The notes beneath the pieces are model-generated. The model saw nothing but the letters and a program-made list of their open reading frames with translations. It ran no database searches and was not told the origin of the DNA. From Lutjanus erythropterus (lineage: Eukaryota > Chordata > Actinopteri > Lutjaniformes > Lutjanidae): a stretch of 64,000 bases of DNA. The position numbers and the translations under genes are program-made. Positions 11,901 to 23,890 of this stretch are shown one piece after another. The stretch covers positions 20,699,221 to 20,763,220 of the forward strand of contig CM034607.1 in the NCBI GenBank assembly GCA_020091685.1, read 5' to 3'. How positions within the stretch are numbered: the stretch's first letter is position 1; each line of letters starts with the position of its first letter.

Positions 11901-13828
11901 TATTGTTTTGTTAACTAAAACAATTTCTTTGAAGGTCGTGTCTATGCATTATAAGCAGAGTCACATGAAATTTTAGTGCATTTATAAGACTTTATAAAAC
12001 TGCTTCATGTTTATAATCATGCGTGACAATTTATAACAAGGTTTGTAAAGTATTAGAAGTGCCGGACAGTGTAAAAAAACTCTAAATTAACCAAATTAAC
12101 TGTTTTGTCATCAGACTTTTACCTCCTGTTCCTGTTGTGATACAGGATCTTCATGTCAAATCCTTTTCCTCTTTGAGCAATTTTTTGGCCGATGTGTCCC
12201 ATTCCAATAATTCCCATAGTCGACCCGCTGACTTCAACTCCCATCAGGCTATGTGGTATTGCGGTGGTGTTTGGATCCACAGCTACTCGGTGACCTATGG
12301 AAAATCGCCAATGTCATCATATATACTATTTTGTCTTCTTTAAATTTAAGAGTGCATGAAACCAATAGGGGGAAAAAAAAGTTTTCCTGAGATGAATGGA
12401 AGAATTCTTAGTAAATGAACTTACTGAAAGTAAAATTTAAAGGTCTAAACTACAAATTCATGTATCTATCCTGAACTGACAGTTATATCACCTCCAACTG
12501 CATCTTACAGAGTTGACAAAATATCAGATTTTTTATTTCACAGCATAGTTGTAGTGGGTAGCCATTTTATTTTATTTTTTTAAATTTGCAAAGAGGAGCT
12601 ACGGAGTTGACATGTTATGGTTGAAGCACATCTCATACCAATATTATTAAATGACAGGGGTCATTTGGGTAACTGTTTTTATGCCTGATTAAATCATGTT
12701 TTGGTAAAAAATCTGATGGAGTTGATGGAAATCTGGGAGACAACTTCAAAGGGCCAATATTTTCATATAAAATATACGTTAAAACAAAGATGATTATAAT
12801 AGCACATTTTTGCACTTGTGTTATCAGTACATATTGTTTGATTTGATTGATGATTTTGAAGGATATTACAAATTTTTTTTAGTTCTTTAAAGTTGTGAAT
12901 TTTTGTCTGGGACAAGGATGTTTTCTGGTATAGAGCAAATATATAAACAAAAAAACAAAAAAACAGACCAAAACATTTTTTAAATTACATAAATTTCATT
13001 TACACTTTTGCAAAAAAGGAATTGAATTGTTAGTAGTAGGGCTGCATGACATGGTAAAAAAAAGTCATATTGTGATTATTTAACTGAAATTGCAATTGCA
13101 ATAGGCTTTATTAGTGGGAATGATCATTTTTGCATTACAGTTTTCATTTGTACGGAGTAAAAAATAATCAAATTGTGATAATGTGACGTTTGTTGGGGTC
13201 TGTACCAAACAAACATGTTTTAGGCCTGGACATTTCTGAGGCACTGCTCTTCATTACAATGCTGTTTTCTCACACATTTGTCCCTTTTCAAAAAATTGTG
13301 ATTTGGGTCTGGTTTTGCTATTTGGATTTTGCACTTTTGGATTTCAATAGTATTGCAATTAATAATGCAGCCCCAGTTAGAAGTAATATTTTTTTTGGTA
13401 AGACATTATTTGTCCTAATTCTTATGAATGGGGGATGAATAAAATTTACTTGACTCACCTTCAACGATCTTCCGTGCAGATGCCAGAAGCAGACCCAGTG
13501 CCATATCCGCAGTGGCGTCACTCACTACCCTGGGTGTGTTGCTCACCTTCACCCCGAGGCTGTTGATGTATGGCACATCCAGGTGGTCGATGCCCACTCC
13601 TCCGTTGGCGACCAGCTTCAGCGAGGGCAGCAAGGTGAGCAGTGACATCTCGGCCGTAGGAGCGGTGTTCCACACGAACATGACCTGGATTTTAGAGGCA
13701 TGTAGCTTGGAGTTTTTAATGAAGTCTGTCAAGGAGATGACGTGGAACTGTCGTTTCAGTATGTGAGTGAAGTCTTCAGGGATATCTTGGTCAGAGATCA
13801 GCGCCCACGGCTTGTTGTCCTCCATTAT
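8988..13828 (-). CDS. D-2-hydroxyacid dehydrogenase, glyoxylate/hydroxypyruvate reductase-like (complete)
   Basis: The product reduces 2-keto acids such as glyoxylate or hydroxypyruvate with a nicotinamide cofactor, probably in the cytosol. Coding exons are 13828-13459 (ATG at 13825), 12294-12123, 11298-11120, 11022-10926 and 9144-8988. All have GT-AG junctions and join to 323 codons plus stop. The Rossmann motif GIIGMGHIG puts GxGxxG at residues 153-158. The catalytic triad is R239 in VNISRG, E268 in DVTHPEPLP and H287 in TPHVG. The sequence after the second beta strand (YHNRNR) has Arg/Asn rather than Asp, which suggests NADP(H) preference. A CAG acceptor three bases before the ATG implies an upstream non-coding exon. 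It is closest to fish proteins labelled GRHPR-like or probable 2-ketogluconate reductase. The exact substrate is inferred. Confidence 0.92.
9691..10184. repeat. 26-bp minisatellite, 19 units
   Basis: Nineteen units of exactly 26 bp follow one another without an indel, with consensus AGCTAATGTTAGCAGTTGGT plus CTGTGT. Units differ at a few positions. Units 10-12 and 13-15 form nearly identical trimers of 78 bp. Each unit contains the short inverted repeat GCTAA-TG-TTAGC. The array lies in the last intron of the hydroxyacid dehydrogenase gene. Confidence 0.95.
13037..13375. mobile_element. hAT-type MITE with 8-bp target duplication
   Basis: The element starts TAGGGCTGCA and ends TGCAGCCCCA. It is flanked by GTTAGTAG (13029-13036) and GTTAGAAG (13376-13383), which match at 7 of 8 bases, as expected of a hAT insertion. 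A related copy occupies about 39460-39784; the two share a run including TACCAAACAAACATGTTTT. It lies in intron 1 of the hydroxyacid dehydrogenase gene. Confidence 0.8.
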
Positions 13829-14189
13829 CTGCAGCAGGGGTGAAACACAAAATTTCAAACGAGGACAGACACTCGTCTCATGTCCTGGAGGAAGGCAGGG
13901 TTTGGAGCATATGAAGACTCAAAAACTGGGTTAAAAATTGATCCGGGGGGGGATTGGCCTCTCTCATACGTCCACCTACAACCTCCAACTGCTGTTAATG
14001 CATTCAAACTCTACATTTATCACAATACATATACAACTTTAATGTACAATCCATCAAATTTATGCTCACGTGTATCACTGTACCATTTTCTATCACTGCT
14101 GGTCTCTGAGAGTTACCAAATATAATTTTAATGGAAGCCTACAATGCAAAATAAAGTATCTGATGTCATCTCCTATGTTACCTAAAACT

Positions 14190-14330
14190 ACAACCCCAAT
14201 TCCAAAAAAGTTAAATGACGCATAAAACATCAATGAAAAACAGAACACAAGGATTTGCAAAAACCTTTCAACCTCTCGTCAGCTGAATACAGTAAAAAGA
14301 CAAGATGTTTAATGTTCAAACTGACAAGAT
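14190..14330 (+). mobile_element. Partial copy of the 8173-8485 fold-back family
   Basis: This stretch starts ACAACCCCAATTCCAAAAAA and shares GACAAGATGTTTAATGTTC with the left arm of the element at 8173. The right arm is missing, so the copy is truncated. Confidence 0.7.
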
Positions 14331-14915
14331 TGTTCCCTCAAATTATTTAAATTACTTCTCATAATTACACAGAATAAATTATTACACTGTTGTCATTAAT
14401 AATCTGTTGTTTGATATTTAAATCTGTGTGTGTGTGTGTTCCTGTAGTATGTGAGTCAGGAGGGAGAGGTGAGGGACTGCATGGGTGCTGTGACACAGGA
14501 AACATCTCTAAATTATCGCAGCACTGATCACAGTGACTGGTGTCAAAAATCAGGACCTGTTATTATTCTGGTTTCCAAGATGGATGCCTGCAGTGAGTCA
14601 GTGACTCAGATTACTTCCCATTAATTACACAGAATAAATGAATAAACTGTTGTTAATAATAACCAGTAAAACATTTAAAGGTCACACATGAATGTCAGAA
14701 ATAAAGTAGAAACTTAAAAACAACCAAAAACTGACTGGACAGCACTCACTCACAAGTGTTCCTTGTTCTGCTCCTGAACCAGGAAGGACTACTCAAGGAC
14801 TGTGGAGAATTTCAAAATAAGAGCTTCCTTTTTCTTCAACAACACGAACCCCATGACTGTTCCTATCCCCACTGTTAAATCCCACCTTCTTACAACTTGA
14901 CTTAAAAAAATAAAG

Positions 14916-14917
14916 TG

Positions 14918-14959
<42 letters not shown>
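14916..14959. repeat. (AAT)n microsatellite
   Basis: About 14 perfect AAT/ATA units lie in the intergenic region upstream of the hydroxyacid dehydrogenase gene. Confidence 0.95.
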
Positions 14960-15454
14960 GTATTAAGTATGTATTCAGTCTTTTTTGTCTTGATCATCAA
15001 TTTGAGAATATTGTGACATCTGCTCTTGAAAGGTGGATAAAAAGAACTTAGAATCATTATCGTTATTGATATTCTACTATTTTTAGGTTATAATAGTGAT
15101 GTTCTTCGTTTATATTTAACACCCTGTGGGTTAGGGAGTTCATGCTGTTTAATGTCTAACCTGAGTTAGACAGTTATTGTAAGCCTAAACTAACAGTGAA
15201 AGGGCCATGAGCAGTGGACTTTGATCCAGACCTCATTTTAGTCACTATGTAATAAACAGTCTTAGAAAAATGACACTGCTAGATTAATTGTTCCTGTCCA
15301 TCCACTAATTTGTCATTTATTAGATTTAATTTCTTGTCACAAATTTATTGGGTTATTTTAAGCCGCTCCATTCAAAGACACAGAGGACATGACTTCACAG
15401 GCTGAGCAGTACTCCTCGTGACAGCTAAACTGATTTTCCTGATCAGTGCAATGC

Positions 15455-15635
15455 CTCTTTAAAGGACCAGCGCGATAAATGACTAATTCTGCACTCAAAC
15501 CCAACAATTCTGACTTTCAGGTGATTATACAATAATAACAACAAACTTATGTGTTGTTGTGAATGTTATATTCCATTTCTGCCATACTCTGCCAATAAAT
15601 CCCTGTAAATCTTAGACACTGAACCTTTAAATGAT
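15455..15635. mobile_element. Dispersed repeat, copy also near 42.4 kb
   Basis: The segment contains TTTCAGGTGATTATA, ATATTCCATTTCTG, TCTGCCAAT and a GTAAATCTTA stretch in the same order as at about 42370-42515. It ends near an ACCTTTAAA-like motif, as in TTAA-type fish MITEs. The superfamily is uncertain. Confidence 0.55.
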
Positions 15636-18058
15636 TACAAAACTGTAAGGCCAATATTGTAGTTTTGACTCAAACCACTAGCGTGGCTTAAAGACACAGT
15701 ACCCTTATACTCGGTGGTGGAAGAGTAGTTCAGATCTGTTACTTGAAGGAATAATGTGTAACAATTACAAATCCAAAAACTAGTACAGCATTTCCCCAAA
15801 GATCCCCTCACTGTAAGTTCTGCTTTGATGCCATCATCTGCTATATGCCTAAACGTTTGTCATCTCATAGGGGGCTACAACTGCAGGAAAAAAAACACTG
15901 TGCAGCAACTGTTCTGTCACTTTGAACTGGTCATTAATGCCTCCAATGGAAATGGCGAGCTGAGCATTGTTGTTTTTGTCTGTGCTTTTGTTAAATACCA
16001 TGAAATATCCAGTGAAAGCTCAAGCTTTGTCATGAAACTGATCATAAATGTCACTTGATAACTTGCCTGCTGCTGTGTTTGGGGAGGGGGGCTGTAGGGT
16101 GTAAATTTCCAAACTGCACAGTACCTTTTTGTGCTGCAGTTGCCGTACAGATCTGTGCATGTGTGTCACTTTAAGAGGCTGGTGTGCTTGTGCCGGAAGC
16201 CACAGTCTTCTCACACACTGGACATAGCGGCAGAGACTTTGCATTCTGCTTGACAAGTTAATGATATAATCAATACAAGAGTTTTATAATGTCACACCAA
16301 AAAATAAGGGCCCATATTATAAATCTGCATGAGAGATTATTCAAGAGGTAATCAGAGTAAAAATGTACATGTATGCAGTGAAAGTTAACAGGTGAAACAG
16401 GTCTGAATAAAGGATTAACAAGAAACTTGTAGGTCAATTAAACAAGAGAGAAAATCATGCAGGAGATTTCATGTATGTAGTAGTGAAATATTCTTGACTG
16501 CATCCACGTTTAATTTCACTTAATTTTAGTTGAGTTCTTTCTTACCTTCAATTGTAAAGTAAGGAGTTTTTCTCAACCCTGCTGTTTCCTGACTTATTTA
16601 CTTTACTTTTTAATTTACTTACTCCTTTGATATTTATATTTAAAGCTGAAAAGTTGCACGGATGGTCATCCATACAGTGGCATGGAGAAGAGGAGAGTGT
16701 AGGAATTCATTAAGCATGAGCATGAAAACCAGTGGTCACAGACCACCCCATGACCATAAAGGGACAGTACACAGGTTCATAGTGCAGTTAGTTGATCATT
16801 TTTGGTTTCTTTACTTTTCCCAGTCACTTCTGCTCTTGCTATATTTGCCGCTTGCCGGTGTCATCAGCTCGGTGGAAGATAGTGGTTTGATTTGAGGAAA
16901 ATAATTATCCTCAAAGGAAAAGGCAAGCTACTGAAGCAGCAAATAATAACTGGAATTAGGGGAGCATGTAATTGGAAGTGCATACAAACTGGCAGCTAAG
17001 CAGCAAAATAAATGATCGAGCATGTGCAAAAAGTGTGGTATCTGGCATCAACCAAGGCTGTAGGTTTTGTGTCAACATTAAGGGAGGGGGACACATATTA
17101 AGCAGGGGGACGTTTTGAGTGTCATGTCATTTCCTGCAGTCTGGTGATTTTTTTATTCGCCAATTTGTGTCTTTTCTTCATGAGTTTACGGTGGAAATGT
17201 TTTTATGTGCAAATGAAAAAATTCAGGCGTCAGGTGACAATTCAAACTTTAATGGAGTATAATGCAGCAAGACTCTCAGGGAAGTGGTTTGTCAAAATAA
17301 AAGTCCTCTGCTACTTTTGTTTTTATTTGGGGGGTGTATTCTGCAGAAACCACAAAATATTAAGTTATCATATTAAGAAACATTTTTTTTTTTACAGCTG
17401 TATATGTAAGTGCACATTTGGGCCTCTTTGAGACTTTACATGAGGCTCTGAATTCGTCACTCTAGAGGCTGAGAGCAGGAGCTGCTTTCCCAAAACTGTG
17501 CAGGTGGGATCAGACTCTGCTGAGCAGGTGTATGATGGCAGCATCCAGTACATACTGCTGGTGTCCAGGCGATATTGACAGAAGGCAGTCTTCAGAGATT
17601 TCTGCCAAAAAGGCTTTGAGAAGTTAGGTGATGTATGGTAAGAAGCAAAAAAGCCTGTCGATGAGGACGTAAGGGATTTTACTAAGATGTCATCCATTTA
17701 TGTTGTTGGGGCTGGATGATGATGAAAAAAAAACAGAGTTGGACTTTAAAGGGAACCTTTATAGTAGAGTTTATTTGCCAAGCTTTGATGACACAGAATA
17801 TTTTCTTTCAAAAAAAGCTGTAAAATAACTTGTAATTTTATACTGAAAGGAAATGTAATGACATGTTTGAACACTGCACCTGAACCTCTGGTGTCTTTGT
17901 GTGCACTTTGTGTGCATGACACGGAAATAAAAGCAATCAGTCAATCAATCGATCAATGATGTAAGGAGCAGACTGTGGTAGATGAATGGGTCAGATACAT
18001 GACTTTCATCTAGGAGTGTGGGGTTTGTGTGACAAACTGACTTACTGATTTTTTATTT

Positions 18059-18062
<4 letters not shown>

Positions 18063-18109
<47 letters not shown>
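18063..18109. repeat. (CT)n microsatellite
   Basis: About 23 perfect CT units lie in intergenic sequence. Confidence 0.95.
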
Positions 18110-18113
<4 letters not shown>

Positions 18114-19262
18114 AAATATTTTCAGTTTTCAGTCACAGTTTGGTTTTGGTTAGGTTTTGACACCTACTTGGTTTAGGAAAATATCATGGTTTAGGTTAAA
18201 ATATGGCTCTTCACAATGTAAACCACATATCAGAAAGAGAAGCGGCTAAATTCTCCCGTATGCTATGCAAATTGTATGAGATTTGATCAAAACTCTTAAA
18301 CGTCACCTATTTGAGTTGCCAAAGTACTTTCAATTACATTAGGACAACCACTAGGTGGCAGTAATGCATTAACATGTCACTGCTCAGGCTACATAACCCG
18401 CCTGCCCTTATGCTGTTTGATTTGTCTGGGATGGACAAACCCGGCTACATTGACTTTTTATATTTGCAACAGCATATCAAACTTGTTACCCATTAATATA
18501 AAGAAATGTGTGAAGGTTAAGGTCTTAATGTGGATCATTCTGTCTTTATATTTACATTAATGAGATTCAAAACACATTTAAAGAGGGATTTACTGAATTA
18601 CTGTATTTGGGTATAATGTATAATGATTTTGTAAGATTCACACAAACTTATAAAAAATAAATAGATAGGAATTAAATAAGATAATACAATTAAAAAGAAC
18701 AGAAAAGTACAAAAAATTTGCAATATATGGTAATATGGTATAAAATACAATAAACAATCAATACAAGTTAAATACAAGTAACAAAGGTGCCAAAGCATTC
18801 AGCAGCAAAATACAGAAGTGATGGAGTGATGCTGTATTGAGGGTGTTATTGTAGAAAAACTATTTCTTTCCACAGATTTTTTATTTTTTATTTTATTTTT
18901 TTTAGATTTTTATAGACAATTAATTATATATTTGAATGTTGTCTCTTTATGTTTGGCTGGAGGTGGGCTGAATTAACTGTTCATGTAAATTTTAGAGCCT
19001 TTGATTCTCCAAAACCTTTTTACTGAAACTTTTTTTTAGTGACGTAAAGAGTTGTGTACCTGTAACCTCTCACTACAACGTTTCTTCTTTTGTATTTCTC
19101 AGTGCTCTGACTCACTGTCAGCCTGAGGGACGTTTTCATTCAATTATCTGTAAATGAAAGCAGATGAGACTCTGCACAGTCACAAGGTCACCTATTGAAC
19201 TTTTAAAATGCAGCTTCCACCAGGATTTGGTAAAAGTTGCTAAAAGGGAGTTAGCTGTGCAT

Positions 19263-19271
19263 GTGCGTGTG

Positions 19272-19309
<38 letters not shown>
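19263..19309. repeat. (GT)n microsatellite
   Basis: GT units with two GC interruptions near the left end, in intergenic sequence. Confidence 0.95.
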
Positions 19310-19310
<1 letters not shown>

Positions 19311-22300
19311 CTGCAACAAGCCTGAGCATCAGGGAAGGCCATGTGTGCGAGGCAGCTGCAGATCAGCAGCTTACCTGCTTTTCACTGTTGCATAACCTCG
19401 CCACCACCTTAACTTAAAGTATTTTCTCCTCCTCCTCCTCCTCCTGCCTTCTTCTCCTCCTCCACGCTTGTGTTTGTCATTCCTCTTCACCTCCTGCCAC
19501 CTCTCTCCACATCTCTCTATTTTCACATTTCCACTTAAAGTAACTGTAACTTTTAGTCCCAGGAACTACTTCTCAAGATACTAAATGTTCCTTCAGACAG
19601 TTGTTGTCTACATTTTCTAAAAACCTGCAAAAATGAGTCAAATTAGTCCTCTGACATCTGAAAAAGTGGGAGTTTTTTTCACATCAGTTTTGCATATGAC
19701 TATACAAACAGCAATGAGACCATGCAAAATGACAGACAGGTATCAGTTCACACTGGATTTTATTCTCTGCATAAATGCTGAGAAGGGCCTGAACTTCATC
19801 TGTCTATCTGCTGTAGCTTTCTTCGTGCTGATGTGACACAGATTTTTAAAAATGGTGGCTGAAAGAAAATGCTGCGAAAATTCCACCAAGCAGAAATGTT
19901 CAGCACTGCAAGCCAAATACCATGACGTTCCCGTGCCTGGTTGCAAAAACCACCTTAAAACTTATCTTCTTATTTCTCTACGCTGTAGGGTTCACTTACA
20001 AGCCTTGCATAAAGCCTTATAGTGTTTATACCATTGACTGTAAATAAAGATGGACAACACAGCTCTTCTTTCTCCCACTACACAAAAATGAAACCAAAAT
20101 ATCCCGGATATGACCTTGTCATCTTGTGCTATTGATGTCATGTTGAGAGAGAGTCTGCATAATAGTGTTTAGGATTGGAGCCACAGTATCGTGGTGAATA
20201 AAGCTCAGCTGTCAGTCATAACGTGAAACATGCTTTTTTATAGCATCAAATAACTACTTAAAACCAAACTGGTCTGAAAAATGAGTACTTAAATATACAT
20301 CAGTGTTAAACCATCTATTTGACATGAACGTTAATGTTTTAATTTGACTCATGTCTTATGTATTAAAACTGAGGAGCAGGATTTCTGGCCTATACTGCAG
20401 CCAGCTCACAGGGGGCGATCGAGATGTTTTGGGTTAATTTTAAGGAGCTATCATGTTGTCCATCTCTTGACATATCAATGGTTTAGACCATCAGTCTTTA
20501 TGTTGATTCTTATTTTGCTCATGTTGTCATACTGACTTTTATTTCACAACAATTCAGCTTTGATTAGTTGCTTCCCCTCTCATTGTTAATGATTGATTTA
20601 AAAAAAATGTGTTGGGGTGTGGGGTATGAACTTTTTTTTCGACTTCTGAAGTATTAAACTACCAGCATAAGGGAATACTTAAATATTACAATATCCTAAT
20701 GAAAATCCTTATGCAACTTATTCTTTCCTTAAGGGAAACATTAGTCTGAGTGGTTTCATGCTACTGGGGAACTGTACTTTTGGAAAGTCCCCTGAGGGAC
20801 TTTTTGGGGGCTAAACATTGTCCCCCAAACTTAATTAAGATCCTTGTCCTTGCAGTGGAAACACGTTTTGGACTTTCTCCAAAGGTTCCTTGGGAAAGTT
20901 CCTGTGATGGAGACACGGCTTATCTCTCCACCTCTCTGTCACCTGGGCACTCCCCCAAACCTTTCAGCCGCACACTTTAACTCATCCACCTTCTCCTGTC
21001 CACTCTGATGCCTCCTCTCTGTCTCTCCTCCATATATCTGAAGCTACATCCTTCTTCCTCCCACTATCTATGCTGGCCAGGAGACATTTAGGCTTTCGTT
21101 TAGCTCAGGTCAGCTGCAGCTCCATCTGCCCCCACATCCGACAGCAGGAGACCTTTTAGCAACGTGCTGACTCATGTGCTAGACACAGCAATTGTATCTC
21201 AGCATTTCAGATATGGTTGACGGTGCTCTTCTCTGATCAATAAATTAATATGGAAGTATAATCCGTGTCACATAAGGAGATCGATTGTGAGGGTTTTTTG
21301 TATTCTGAGGGAAAAGCATCACACATTTTCCAACATCACCCCTCGTGATAAACCGTTTACATCACAGCAGATTTGATGGTGTTGCATGTCATGGTCTCAT
21401 GTTAGCAGACAGGTGAGGACTTACTGTATACCTGACCTGTAGTGTCACAGTTGTCACGGTATGGCACAGAGGGAGACACTAAGTGAAAAAGTCCTTAAGT
21501 AAACTCTGCCTCTCTATAATAGATTGCTGACGTGAGTCCGCGGCTTCATCCTGACTCAGCTTATCAGCGCAGAGCACAGAGCTCTTTGAAGTCAAGGTGT
21601 AGTTTGCCTTTCACTCTGCCTCCACTGAGCAGATAAAAATAAAACTCCAAAATAAAGATGACTTTGCTGTAGGCGTAATAAATGGTGCTGGTGCCGTGGT
21701 TTCATATCTAGTTATTAAGCATTTTTTTGCAGATGTAAATTGCACTGAAAGAAAGAACAGGGAAAAATTCAATTTATTCTAGATTCTGTTTCTATACAGT
21801 ATTACTATTTTCTGTTGTCATATCCAGAGACAAAATAATAAAAATGATCTGTAGGGAATCAGAAATGATGAAGGAAAATGCTCACAGTCAATGACATATT
21901 TACCAACAATTAGAAATTTAAAATGGTTTTGTAGTCTGATAATGGAGTTCATTTTGATGACTTGTTTGGATGCTTTTCTTTTCTGTTAAGGTTTACTTTG
22001 TGAGACTATTTCTCCATTTTTGCTGCAATCCTGCACAGCCCTGTGTCTGTAATCAATTGTAATCAATACCTATTTTGTTTAAGTGAAAGAAGACTTGCAC
22101 CAGTGTAATATATAGTTTAAAATATAGCAACAGTACAAATGTAGGCATGTTATCAGATAAATGAGTTATGTTAAGTATTCAAAATAATAATAAGCGTAAG
22201 TATTCCTCATGCAGAAAAATGGCTCCTGTGAGGGTTATATTTCATTGTAATATTTCATTGTTATTCATGTCTGAGCAGCATTTTAATGCAGGCGAAGCTT

Positions 22301-22335
22301 TAATCTGTAACAATGCATACTGTTTTATATACTGA

Positions 22336-22662
22336 TCATACATTTTGTGTGTTATTTTGAAAAATAACTGTAACTATAGTGGTCAGACAAATGTAGTAGA
22401 GTAAAATGTACAGTACAATAATTCCAAAGAAAATCCAAAGAAGACATGATTCTCTCTTTTTAAACTTTTTGTAAGATTGCGTGTGTGTATAGTTGAGTCT
22501 GCATGCAGTTAACTCTCTAGACATCAGCCTCTCTGTTCGAGAGTTTGGATCAGTGTGACTGATTGTGTTGTCTTGTGTGTCCTTGTCCTGCATTTCCTTC
22601 ACTGCGTATTCGCCACTGTCTTCATGTCTGAGCCGGCACCTGGTGTCCAACTCTTTCATCAT
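22336..22662 (-). CDS. Unrecognised small single-pass membrane protein (candidate)
   Basis: I do not recognise this ORF. From the ATGATG at 22662 it runs 108 codons to a stop at 22336. Roughly the first 70 residues are polar and charged (for example LRHEDSGEYAVKEMQDKDT), followed by a basic KKFKKRES patch. Then comes one hydrophobic stretch (LLWIFFGIIVLYILLYYIC) and a short tail, the layout of a type II or tail-anchored protein. A CAG acceptor-like site lies 40-50 bp upstream of the ATG, so further 5' exons are possible. ATTAAA motifs lie downstream on the same strand. No known domain is visible and the region is otherwise non-coding, so chance cannot be excluded. Confidence 0.4.
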   Translation of the reverse strand: MMKELDTRCRLRHEDSGEYAVKEMQDKDTQDNTISHTDPNSRTERLMSRELTACRLNYTHTQSYKKFKKRESCLLWIFFGIIVLYILLYYICLTTIVTVIFQNNTQNV

Positions 22663-23219
22663 GAACCACACAGAGACTCAGCCAGCTGAACTTGTTAACG
22701 AATATCTGCAGGACAAGCTCATGTCTTCAGTGACTCAGGCTTCTCCCCTGAGGGTTTTCTTTTTTCTTTTCTTTTTTTGCTCCTGGGCTGTTCCTGGATA
22801 TGTTCAGAGGCTTTCCCACCTCCCCTGCAGGTGCTGTTGTCCTGCACACAGACCAAACACACGCAGATTAACACATTTCGCACCTGTGTCTCTTTAATGG
22901 CTCTGGAGGAGCTCAACACGCAGCTCTCAGCATGTCCTAGTTGAGAATAAATTCACCTGCTTGGTAATCCAGTCAGCATGAGCATTAGTCCGCTGCTCAT
23001 GACGCACAGGTAGACTCAGAAGAGCCGGTCTTGTTCTCTGACTGCTGGAGGATCACCTGCTTCTCTCTGCTGTGCACTGACCCCTGCTACTGACACACCC
23101 GACACTGCGACACTCTGACACTGGATCATATCACATATTGTTCAGTAATTTAACAGAATCTGTTGAAATTTATGAGAGAGCAAAACAAAAACAGGAACAG
23201 AAACAGTAACAAGTGCCTT

Positions 23220-23890
23220 GTAATGCAGTCGTATACACTGAAAAAAGGTTGGCTCAACTTGAAAAATGGAAGTAGTTGATCACACAAAATATTTGATGTT
23301 GAATTGATGCAAATAATTTGCTCAGTTCAACTTGTATTTTTTAACTCCTGCAGACCTTTTCTGACGGTGGAGCAAACCAATTATTTCAAGTTGTCCTAAA
23401 CTAAAAACTAAAAAATAGTTGTCTTTATTGACTTAATGTTAAGAATCTATACAGTTTAGCCTGAAATGTTTAACCTGATACAAATAATGTTTTGAAGGTT
23501 GGAGCAAAGTGATTATTTCAAGTGTTCTAAATTTAAATTTCTTCATTGATTTACTCCATGCAGACTATTTTCTGATGGCAGAACAAACCAATTATTTCAA
23601 GTTGTCCTAAATAAAAAAAAAAGTTTATCTTTATTAACTTAAAGTATCTATTCAGTTTAACCTGTTTTTGTTTGTTTGTTTGTTTTGTTTTGTTTTTATC
23701 TCCATGAAACCATTTTCTGAAGGCTGGTGCAAACCAATTACTTCAAGTTGCCCTAAATTTAAAGTTGTCTTTATCGACTTAATGTAAAGAATCCATTCAG
23801 TTTAATTTGAAAATTTTAACCACATGCAAACCAGTTGTTTAAGGTTGGAGAAAACTGATTGTTAAAACTTATCATTTGAAACATATGGCA
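23220..23890. repeat. Degenerate tandem repeat of a CAAGTTGTCCTAAA unit
   Basis: At least five diverged copies share the core AACCAATTATTTCAAGTTGT, at about 23374, 23504, 23584, 23730 and 23829. The flanks TTTTCTGAAGG and TTATTGACTTAATGT are also shared. Spacing is irregular (roughly 80-150 bp), so units have gained and lost segments. It may be a tandemly expanded transposon fragment. Confidence 0.65.

Larger units (their letters stand above)
13829..22335. other. Intergenic, repeat-rich, no gene recognised
   Basis: Apart from the repeats listed separately I see no exon with splice signals or known protein similarity. ORFs here are short and of low-complexity or repeat composition. A CTCC-rich stretch lies at 19425-19460. 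An (AC)-rich or CT-rich composition explains several others. Confidence 0.5.

Noticed and set aside
17392-17697. 101-residue minus-strand ORF
   Set aside because: No recognisable domain, no splice sites in phase and a mixed composition; I could not support it as a gene.
22565-22897. 110-residue plus-strand ORF
   Set aside because: It overlaps the more protein-like minus-strand ORF and consists of Cys/Ser-rich and Phe-rich runs arising from CT- and T-rich DNA.
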